A stretch of 64,000 bases of DNA from Candidatus Methylobacter oryzae. Lineage in GTDB: Bacteria > Pseudomonadota > Gammaproteobacteria > Methylococcales > Methylomonadaceae. The stretch lies in the NCBI GenBank assembly GCA_945861405.1, contig CAMAUL010000002.1:47506-111505 (forward strand). The letters run 5' to 3'. The notes under the pieces were generated by a model. That model was not told where the DNA came from and ran no database searches. It saw only the letters and a list, made by a program, of their open reading frames with translations. A program made the translations under genes and the position numbers. This document shows, one piece after another, positions 18,819-26,409 of this stretch; position 1 is the first letter of the stretch, and each line of letters begins with the position of its first letter.

Positions 18819-21221
18819 GTGAAAAAAACAACCATACCCTATGCTTTAACGGCGCTGGCTTTCGCCCTCGCAAGCCATGCCGTCGCCGCAGAAAACCTGC
18901 AAGAGGCCGTCCATGCTTATGCAATACCGGCTGGAACATTGAACGAAGCACTGACTGAATTTGCCGATCAGTCCAATATCAAACTGGTGTTCAATGCCGA
19001 TTTAGCCAGAGGCATCAAAGCACCGGCGCTGAATGAAAAGCTGTCTGTCGACCAGGGGCTGAATAATCTATTGAAAAATTCCGGCCTGGTTTATCGTATT
19101 GTCGATAACAATACCGCCATCATTGAGTCCAAGCCTGTGCCGGAACAACTCAATAAGGCTGATCCGACCACGTTGAAACCGATGACGGTAAAAGGTAATA
19201 GGGATGTTGATCCAAATGATCCTTACAACAACGATTACAACCGTACCAATGCCAGCACCGCCACCAAGACCGATACACCGATCATGCAAACGCCAATGTC
19301 GATTAAGGTCGTGCCCAAAGCAGTGATGGATGATCAGCAAATCATTTTGTTTGATGATGCGGTTATTCGCAATGTGAGCGGTGTTCAGCGTAATTTCGGC
19401 TCCGGCGATTTATACCAGGGATTTATCGTCCGTGGATTTAGTTTGGGCCCCAATATCTATCGCGACGGCCTCCGGCAAAACACCGGATATTTCGAACCTG
19501 CCGGCATGGAGCGGGTTGAGGTATTAAAAGGCGCTGCGGCGATGCTGTATGGCCGCACTCAGCCGGGTGGCCTGGTCAATTACGTCACCAAGAAACCACT
19601 CGACCAAGCACACTATTCGCTTCAGCAACAATTCGGTTCTTACGATTTATATCGCACCACGGTTGATGCAACGGGTCCGATCACCAACGAAAAATCATTG
19701 TTGTACCGTTTAAATCTGGCATATTCGAGCAACAATTCGTTCCGCGATTACAATGAAAACGAGCGAATTTATGTCGCACCGTCGTTAACCTGGCGACTTT
19801 CGGATCAAACCGAAATGACCGTGCAGCTTGAACACCAGCATGATGATTATGTGATGGATTATGGTATTCCTGCGCTTGGCAACAGGTCGGCTCCGGTTCC
19901 CAAAGAGTTTTATGTCGGCGACGACCAAGTTAGAAATAGCTCGATGGATAGCAATCAGGTTGCCACGATTCTTTCGCACCGCTTCAATGACCAATGGAAA
20001 ATCGAACACAAATTTAATTGGCACCAGTGGACTCACGAATTTAACTCGATTTTCCCAGCAGGCAACTTAAATACCAACAACCGAACTATAAATCGGGCTT
20101 TGATGACGGGGCCGACAGACAGGGAAAGCTATGCGACCAATCTGGATATTTTGGGCGAGTTTGAGACGTTTGGCGTACAACACAAATTGTTGATAGGGGG
20201 CGATTACTTCAATCTTAAAACCGAATCAGATGACAACCGCTTTACTTATGGTGTCATACCCGCATTAGATATTTTTAATCCCAATAACCACTTGCTAAAT
20301 ATTAATACTGTCAACGCCATGCCAAACGATTTCTGGTGGAAGGATAAAGATGAATGGTATGGTATTTACGCTCAAGATCAAATCACTCTGTGGGATAAAT
20401 TACATCTGTTGATCGGCGCACGTTACGACATACTGACCTTTGGCACCGGCTGTTGCTCCGCGCCGGTTAGTATCGACGATAGAGAAGATAACAGATTGAA
20501 TCCTCGCTTTGGGATTGTTTATCAACCCTGGAAATGGCTATCTTTGTTCGGCAATTACGTGGAATCCATCGGTACAAATAATGGCTTAACACCTACTAAA
20601 ACGATCAATAAGCCGGAACTTGGCGTTCAATATGAGGCGGGATTTAAAACAGAGTTCTTTGACGGCCGTTTGTCTTCGAATGTCGCCTACTATCATTTGA
20701 CTAAGGAAAATATGTTGATTGGTGTACCGGGCTCGCTCTTTAAAACCCCCGTAGGTGAAGCGAGAAGCCAGGGAATAGAGGTTGATCTTACCGGAGAACT
20801 CACCGACTATTTGAGTTTGGTCGGCACCTATGCGTATACCGATGCTATTTTTACTAAAGACAATGAATTTCGGGGGAATCCATCTAAGCAAGGAAATCGT
20901 TTACCGAACGTCCCCGAACACTCCGGCAGTTTATGGCTGACTTTTCATCCGGACGAGCGTTTTAAGATCGGTGCCGGTATGTTTGCCCAAGGCCAGCGTG
21001 CAGGTGACAATAACAATACCTATGCTTTGCCCGGCTTTGTCCGCTTGGATACCATGGTATCTTATAATTGGAGGGTCGCTGGCTCGAAATTGACTACTCA
21101 GTTCAATGTTAACAATCTGTTGGATAAAGATTATTTTCGAGGCTCCTCATCGTCGGATAGATCTGGGGCATTCCCTGGAAATCCTATTACTTTTATCGGC
21201 TCTGTTCGTTTGGATTTCTAA
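18819..21221 (+). CDS. TonB-dependent siderophore receptor with STN domain
   Basis: GTG start at 18819 with caggag RBS gives MKKTTIPYALTALAFALASHAVAA signal peptide; STN, plug and barrel; C-terminus TFIGSVRLDF*. Confidence 0.92.
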   Translation: MKKTTIPYALTALAFALASHAVAAENLQEAVHAYAIPAGTLNEALTEFADQSNIKLVFNADLARGIKAPALNEKLSVDQGLNNLLKNSGLVYRIVDNNTAIIESKPVPEQLNKADPTTLKPMTVKGNRDVDPNDPYNNDYNRTNASTATKTDTPIMQTPMSIKVVPKAVMDDQQIILFDDAVIRNVSGVQRNFGSGDLYQGFIVRGFSLGPNIYRDGLRQNTGYFEPAGMERVEVLKGAAAMLYGRTQPGGLVNYVTKKPLDQAHYSLQQQFGSYDLYRTTVDATGPITNEKSLLYRLNLAYSSNNSFRDYNENERIYVAPSLTWRLSDQTEMTVQLEHQHDDYVMDYGIPALGNRSAPVPKEFYVGDDQVRNSSMDSNQVATILSHRFNDQWKIEHKFNWHQWTHEFNSIFPAGNLNTNNRTINRALMTGPTDRESYATNLDILGEFETFGVQHKLLIGGDYFNLKTESDDNRFTYGVIPALDIFNPNNHLLNINTVNAMPNDFWWKDKDEWYGIYAQDQITLWDKLHLLIGARYDILTFGTGCCSAPVSIDDREDNRLNPRFGIVYQPWKWLSLFGNYVESIGTNNGLTPTKTINKPELGVQYEAGFKTEFFDGRLSSNVAYYHLTKENMLIGVPGSLFKTPVGEARSQGIEVDLTGELTDYLSLVGTYAYTDAIFTKDNEFRGNPSKQGNRLPNVPEHSGSLWLTFHPDERFKIGAGMFAQGQRAGDNNNTYALPGFVRLDTMVSYNWRVAGSKLTTQFNVNNLLDKDYFRGSSSSDRSGAFPGNPITFIGSVRLDF

Positions 21222-21279
21222 ATCTGATCGGGGCGGGGTAACGTGTAATCCGTAGATGCTTAACGTTTTACGGCAACGG

Positions 21280-21334
21280 GTTTTACCGGCTGAGCCTTTA
21301 ACGGTCATGGGCTCGGTCCGAGCTGGAATTCTAA
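21280..21334 (+). pseudogene. 3' remnant of a TonB-dependent receptor gene (frameshifted)
   Basis: VLPAEPLTVMGSVR then +1 shift LEF*; resembles the PGSPRTFMGSVKVEF* tails of the intact receptors. Confidence 0.55.
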
Positions 21335-21347
21335 CGGTATTCAAGCG

Positions 21348-21370
21348 GGACGGGGTTTGCAACCCCGTCC
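21348..21370. repeat. Dispersed hairpin GGACGGGGTTTGCAACCCCGTCC
   Basis: Perfect palindromic arms; also at 9353 and 15901. Confidence 0.7.
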
Positions 21371-21506
21371 TTAACGTTTTCGCGATGTCTCTCGGCTGCG
21401 TTAATCAACGTGCAACTTGCGGACGAGGCAATATGCCCCGTTCGGCTCAGAAAGATCGTTCGCAACATTCTGAAAAATTTACTCTCGATTAGCGTTACCA
21501 ATCCTG

Positions 21507-21682
21507 CTCAGGTTAATTTCAACTTAAAGGTGCGGATTTCTACATCTTCAAACGTCTTATTAAGTGATGCTTGTTCGTTGTCGTAGCAACGAGTAGGAGC
21601 TTGATCCAATTTACGGGAAAAACATGAAACAATTTACGAGTGATTTACCATACGGTGAGGCATTTAACGGAGCAGTCATGTA
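21507..21682 (+). pseudogene. Truncated duplicate of the PepSY gene promoter and 5' end
   Basis: Direct repeat of 22703-22865: CTCAGGTTAATTTCAACTTAAAGGTGCGGATTT...; reads MKQFTSDLPYGEAFNGAVM* versus MKRFAIDLPCGETLTDADAG. Confidence 0.75.
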
Positions 21683-21800
21683 GGCCGGAATAAGCCGGTT
21701 CGAGCGACAGCAAGAACTGGCGTTTCCGGCAAACACCACCCGGATTCGCCGGAAACGCCACCTCGCGCTACGCGCATTGGATGGCCTTATTCCGGCCTAC
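21680..21800. repeat. Inverted repeat element GTAGGCCGGAATAAG...CTTATTCCGGCCTAC
   Basis: Perfect 15-bp terminal inverted repeats. Confidence 0.75.
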
Positions 21801-21959
21801 GCCTTCAAGCGGGACGGAGTTTGTTCGATGCCTCAACAAAGCGGTTACATTTAACCAACGCAAAACATTTCGGACGTAACAACAAGCCCCATCCGGCTCA
21901 AACGGTAAGGGTCGTAGGCTGGGTAGAGCAACGCGAAACCCAGCTTTGATGTAGCCTCG

Positions 21960-21987
21960 GTCGGGCAATATCTTTTCGTTGCCCGAC
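21960..21987. repeat. Hairpin GTCGGGCAA...TTGCCCGAC
   Basis: Perfect 9-bp arms. Confidence 0.55.
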
Positions 21988-22070
21988 ATTTTGATGCATG
22001 TGAATGTCGGGCATAAACAGCATGCTCGACCTACGGAACTACGGAACTACGGAACTAAATGGTTTATCCT

Positions 22071-22379
22071 TTATGCCGCATGTTCCTTAAGCCATTCCTT
22101 CAGAGCCTCATTCATGCGGGTTTGCCAACCTTTACCTTGGGCGCGGAACGCCTCAAGCACAGCTTTATCAACACGCAAAGCGATTTGTGTTTTTTCAGAA
22201 CCGCTTGGTCTGCCTCGTCGTGTATGGGTTAACTCAATGCCTTTGCGCAATTCATCCGCAGTCGCCGGACGATCATCTTCGTCAATACCATCCCAAACAA
22301 AAAATCCGCTGGTGGGCGGTGTTTGCATTGCTTCTAAAATTTTTTCCCGATCAGTCATCTTCTTTTGCAAGCCAGTCAT
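22071..22379 (-). CDS. brnA: BrnA-like antitoxin (start 22379 or 22358)
   Basis: TSGFFVWDGIDEDDRPATADELRKGIE...GRPSGSEKTQIALRVDKAVLEAFRAQGKGWQTRMNEALKEWL. Confidence 0.88.
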   Translation of the reverse strand: MTGLQKKMTDREKILEAMQTPPTSGFFVWDGIDEDDRPATADELRKGIELTHTRRGRPSGSEKTQIALRVDKAVLEAFRAQGKGWQTRMNEALKEWLKEHAA

Positions 22380-22644
22380 AATATGCCTCTGATTCCAGTT
22401 GGCTAGCAGGACGAAAGCTAATAATGCGCGTCGCGCCTTGCCGATCAAGATGTACCACTGTCAAGACTGCTAAGCGGTTCATCACGTATGAAAACGATTG
22501 CGTTCTGGCTTCATTGTTACGAACAATAGCAATATCCAGTCGATAGTGTGAATTGAGCACTTGACCCGCATCAGCAAAATCTAACCCGTGTTTACTAAGA
22601 TTGGATTGTCGTTTAGTTTTGTCCCAGGCAAGCTTCGTTTTCAT
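22351..22644 (-). CDS. brnT: BrnT-like toxin
   Basis: WDKTKRQSNLSKHGLDFADAGQVL...RIISFRPASQLESEAYYDWL; overlaps brnA. Confidence 0.88.
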   Translation of the reverse strand: MKTKLAWDKTKRQSNLSKHGLDFADAGQVLNSHYRLDIAIVRNNEARTQSFSYVMNRLAVLTVVHLDRQGATRIISFRPASQLESEAYYDWLAKEDD

Positions 22645-22648
22645 GCGG

Positions 22649-22668
22649 ATAATTGTATATGCAATTAT
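22649..22668. promoter_or_regulatory. Operator-like inverted repeat upstream of brnT
   Basis: ATAATTG-TATATG-CAATTAT immediately upstream of the brnT start. Confidence 0.5.
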
Positions 22669-22724
22669 TTAATGACTCAAGTTTTAACAGACACGTTCAT
22701 AACTCAGGTTAATTTCAACTTAAA

Positions 22725-22757
22725 GGTGCGGATTTTTACATCTTCAAACGTCTTATT
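22725..22757 (+). promoter_or_regulatory. ECF-type promoter-like sequence upstream of the PepSY gene
   Basis: GGTGCGGATTT-N13-CGTCTTATT; matches the other copies at the same spacing. Confidence 0.55.
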
Positions 22758-22797
22758 AGTAATGCTTGTTTATTGTAACGGACAGGGGCTTGATTTA

Positions 22798-24054
22798 ATG
22801 TACGGGAAAAGCATGAAACGATTTGCGATTGATTTACCATGCGGTGAGACGTTAACTGACGCAGATGCCGGACACCGGCGCCTGTTACACTTAAAAAAAC
22901 GCCGTAAACTTTGGCTAAGCGTGCATTTATGGCTGGGCTTGTTGCTAGGATTTTTCCTGGCGGTGTTTGGGCTCACCGGCAGTATTTTGGTATTTTACGA
23001 AGAAATCGATAATGTCTTGAATGCCGATTTAAGAATCGTACAAGCACCGGCGCAAGGCGAGACGGCTTTCCATGCTCTTGCAGAAATCCAGGCTATTGCT
23101 ATCGCGACCATGCCTCCACAGGCAAAATTGAGATTTGTCAATTATCCTGCCGATGCTACCTCTTCATATCGATTTGGCTTTATTATTCCTGCTGCTGTCG
23201 CGGATGAAAAAGACGAATGGCAGGTGCATGTTAATCCCTATACCGCGCAAGTGCTGGGTAAACATTTGATCAAGAAGGCTGAGGATATCTTCCCCAGCGC
23301 CTTTATTCCGTTTGTTTTCCGACTGCATTTTGCGTTGCTGGCCGGCGAAACAGGCGGAATTATCGTCGGCATCATGGGTGTCATTCTACTGTTTTCGGTG
23401 TTCACGGGCTTGATTGTGTGGTGGCCGTTAACGGGAAACTGGCGGCGTGTCTTGAGCATTAAACCCCGCGCCAGTGTTGAGCGCTTTAATCATGATTTGC
23501 ATCAGACCTCGGGGTTTTATACATTCCCGATTTTATTCGCAGTGCTGCTTTCAGGCGTTTACATGAATTTGCCCGACCAGTTTATGACGCTGGTCAAGCA
23601 GCTATCGCCCGGCACTCAGGGTTTTATGGATAACCCGCATTCGTTACCGGCGGTGGGTAAAAAACCGATTGATTTAACGCAGGCGTTAAATATTGTTCAA
23701 AGCCATTATCCTGAAGGTCGAGTGAATGGGCTGGGCGTTCCCGATGGCGAAACCGGCGTTTATCATATCGGCATCAGCGATGTACCGGGGCTTAGCCTGT
23801 TTTGGTCGGAGCGGCAAGTTATTGTCGACCAATACAATGGCACGATTTTGAAGGTACGAGATCCCAGCACCCGCAGTACCGCCGGACAAACCTTTATCGA
23901 ATGGCAATGGCCGTTACATAGCGGCAAGGCTTTCGGTTGGACGGGGCGGATTTTAGTGTTTTTGTCCGGCTTGGCTTGTCCGATATTATTTATTACCGGC
24001 CTGATTCGCTGGCTGCAAAAACGCCGGGCTAAATTGCATCACCATATAAATTAA
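22798..24054 (+). CDS. PepSY-associated TM-helix protein (PiuB-like); start 22798 or 22813
   Basis: KKRRKLWLSVHLWLGLLLGFFLAVFGLTGSILVFYEEID...TGLIRWLQKRRAK; ORF start 22588 is too far upstream, before the promoter-like motif. Confidence 0.87.
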   Translation: MYGKSMKRFAIDLPCGETLTDADAGHRRLLHLKKRRKLWLSVHLWLGLLLGFFLAVFGLTGSILVFYEEIDNVLNADLRIVQAPAQGETAFHALAEIQAIAIATMPPQAKLRFVNYPADATSSYRFGFIIPAAVADEKDEWQVHVNPYTAQVLGKHLIKKAEDIFPSAFIPFVFRLHFALLAGETGGIIVGIMGVILLFSVFTGLIVWWPLTGNWRRVLSIKPRASVERFNHDLHQTSGFYTFPILFAVLLSGVYMNLPDQFMTLVKQLSPGTQGFMDNPHSLPAVGKKPIDLTQALNIVQSHYPEGRVNGLGVPDGETGVYHIGISDVPGLSLFWSERQVIVDQYNGTILKVRDPSTRSTAGQTFIEWQWPLHSGKAFGWTGRILVFLSGLACPILFITGLIRWLQKRRAKLHHHIN

Positions 24055-24171
24055 GGCGCGCAGCTATGACGGGCGACCGGCCGGTCGCCCCTACAAGACT
24101 CTAAAAATCGCAGATACGGAGTTCAAAGCTTGCTTTGCCTACACGCGGACATGGAGCGCGGACACCAAAAC

Positions 24172-24208
24172 TGTGTGATATGCCGCAGTGGCTAAGGCAT
24201 ATCACACA
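24172..24208. promoter_or_regulatory. Inverted repeat TGTGTGATATGCC-n11-GGCATATCACACA upstream of an ECF sigma gene
   Basis: Perfect 13-bp arms, identical to those at 5078-5109 but in the opposite arrangement. Confidence 0.55.
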
Positions 24209-24333
24209 ATTATCTAGTTCTATATAAATTTGATAATTAGTCTCAAGCCTTGACAGAACTGCCTTCAGTGCTGCTGGCATCAAACTTGCTGTTATGTTTG
24301 ATTACAAAACGCCTAACTGCCTTCTTTTATGCT

Positions 24334-24840
24334 ATGAGCAATGTTGCTGCCATCACCCAACTTATCAAAATCTATGATCAGGAATTGCGCCGTGTGATGT
24401 ACAGGCGTTGCGGCTGCATTGAAACAGCTGCCGACATAGTTCAGGAAACCTATCAACGCATGATGGCTGGTAACCTTTGGCAACAAGCGGAAAATCCCCG
24501 CGCCCTGATGCACCGTATCGCCGCCAATTTGGCAACCGACTATGAGCGTCGCCACAAAGTCCGCAATCACTATGTCGATAATGTCGATTTCATTAATGAG
24601 GAACTACGGTCCAGCGACGGCATTGATCCTGAACAAACTATTGCTGCCCGTCAGCGTCTGGACAAGCTGGTCGAGGCGGTCAACCTGCTGCCGCCTAAAT
24701 GCCGGACGGTGTTTATGCTGCGTAAGTTTGAGGATCTGAGTCATGCCGAAATCGCCGCACGTCTGGACATATCCCGCAACATGGTGGAAAAACATTTGCG
24801 TAACGCCATACAGAAATTGCAGCAAATTGATGATTTATAG
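24334..24840 (+). CDS. FecI-like ECF sigma factor
   Basis: TAADIVQETYQRMMAGNLWQQAENPRALMHRIAANLATDYERRHK and LPPKCRTVFMLRKFEDLSHAEIAARLDISRNMVEKHL. Confidence 0.92.
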   Translation: MSNVAAITQLIKIYDQELRRVMYRRCGCIETAADIVQETYQRMMAGNLWQQAENPRALMHRIAANLATDYERRHKVRNHYVDNVDFINEELRSSDGIDPEQTIAARQRLDKLVEAVNLLPPKCRTVFMLRKFEDLSHAEIAARLDISRNMVEKHLRNAIQKLQQIDDL

Positions 24841-24912
24841 CCGAAAAAACTCCTGTTTTTACAGGGCCATGCGTCCTATAATGGCAAGCGCTTAAACCCT
24901 AAACTCGCTCAG

Positions 24913-25875
24913 ATGAAATCAACAACAAACGCTACCGATAACGCCGCGATCAAAACTGTTGCCAATACTTGGTGGGTCAGGCTGGATAGCGATACGGTCA
25001 GCGCCCAAGAGCGTGACGAGTTTGCACACTGGCTAGCCGCCAATCCGCAACACCGGCAGGCTTTCGATGCTGTTGGTGCATTGTGGGGTGAGTTGGATGC
25101 GGTCAAACATCGGGTCGCTAAACCTGAAACCATTACCCCAAAAACGCCGTGGATCCGTAGCTTATGGGCTGCGCCAACTTTAGCAATGTGCTGCCTTGCG
25201 TTGTGGCTATTCAGCCCGTTACCAATGTTGTTGCGGGCCGATTTCCATACCGGTTACGGAGAAATGCGCGACATTCGTTTGAGCGACGGTTCCGTCGCTC
25301 ATCTCAACAGCAATAGCGCGTTGGCGGTGCGCATCGACGGCAACCAACGGCAACTGACGCTGCTACAGGGCGAGGCCTGGTTCGAAGTCAGTCCCGACTC
25401 GTCCCGTCCATTTCAAGTACATGCCGAACACGGCACTGTCACCGCACTAGGTACCGCATTTAATATCCGGTTGCGCAATAGCCAAGCCGAAGTCAGCGTC
25501 ACCCAACACAGCGTTTCAATCGATGTTGAACAGGATTCCGGTCAAGCGCTGCATGAGGTGGTTAGCGAAGGCCAGCAGCTTGCTTACGATCAGCAAGCGG
25601 GAATGGGAAAGATTAAAGCTATCGATAGCCAGACTGTGACCGCTTGGCAGCGCGGTAAGCTGGTGTTTGAAAATCAACCGTTAGGCGAGGTGATGGCCGA
25701 ACTCAACCGCTACCATCGCGGCTACTTGCTGATCAGCGATGACAGCATCACCCAACGGCGCGTCAACGGCGTGTTCCGTACCGATCAGCCGCTGGTCGCT
25801 CTCAGTGCGCTGGAAAGTTCCCTGTCTGTGCATTCCACTAGAATCAACGATTATTTGATTTTGCTGCATCGTTAG
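24913..25875 (+). CDS. FecR-family anti-sigma factor
   Basis: GEMRDIRLSDGSVAHLNSNSALAVRIDGNQRQLTLLQGEAWFEVSPDSSRPFQVHAEHGTVTALGTAFNIR. Confidence 0.92.
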   Translation: MKSTTNATDNAAIKTVANTWWVRLDSDTVSAQERDEFAHWLAANPQHRQAFDAVGALWGELDAVKHRVAKPETITPKTPWIRSLWAAPTLAMCCLALWLFSPLPMLLRADFHTGYGEMRDIRLSDGSVAHLNSNSALAVRIDGNQRQLTLLQGEAWFEVSPDSSRPFQVHAEHGTVTALGTAFNIRLRNSQAEVSVTQHSVSIDVEQDSGQALHEVVSEGQQLAYDQQAGMGKIKAIDSQTVTAWQRGKLVFENQPLGEVMAELNRYHRGYLLISDDSITQRRVNGVFRTDQPLVALSALESSLSVHSTRINDYLILLHR

Positions 25876-25932
25876 ACATTTAGGAATAGACACGAAGATC
25901 ACTCGACCGCACGGTTGGCGTGGATTACAGAT

Positions 25933-26253
25933 TTAAATAATCGAGCTCAATTTGATCAGCAATGCCGTAATCAGTGCTGTTTGCAACAAGCCGACACTGA
26001 CAATCCAGCGAATGAGTTCGCTTTTGGTTTCGGCCAGTTTGACCTCGCTTTTTAATTCAGTCTCTCTAAGCCGATTATCAAGCGATTGGTTGGTGACCAG
26101 ATTATCAAGATCATAATCATGCCGCGCCTGCTCAAGTGTCGAAGCTACCGCTGCCTTTTGCAACTTGGTAAAGATTTCGGCCTGCTCTTCGCTAAACCCG
26201 GCACTTTTCAGCTCCTTGATAAACTCGTGCGTGTCGAATGTAATGATTGGCAT
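25933..26253 (-). CDS. DUF1640-like coiled-coil protein with C-terminal TM segment
   Basis: ITFDTHEFIKELKSAGFSEEQAEIFTKLQK...; paralogous to 30393-30638. Confidence 0.7.
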   Translation of the reverse strand: MPIITFDTHEFIKELKSAGFSEEQAEIFTKLQKAAVASTLEQARHDYDLDNLVTNQSLDNRLRETELKSEVKLAETKSELIRWIVSVGLLQTALITALLIKLSSII

Positions 26254-26409
26254 GGTTAATCCTCTGTTTTTTGGCTAGCTTAGCAGACATTGCCCACCGA
26301 ACAACAGTCTTACACCGCCGCAAAAAAACTTTCCCCCTCACCTCCTGTTTTGCACAGTCCATGCGTCACATTAACTGTTATTCACAAAACAACAGTATGA
26401 GGGACATTC

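Noticed and set aside
21256-21492. 78-aa ORF as a genuine gene
   Set aside because: Better explained as a decayed TBDT tail plus hairpin repeat.
22031-22054. Short tandem CTACGGAA x3
   Set aside because: Too short to be informative; probably slippage.
22588-22797. N-terminal extension of the PepSY protein given by the ORF track
   Set aside because: It overlaps brnT and its operator and lies upstream of the promoter-like motif at 22725-22757; the start is more likely 22798 or 22813.
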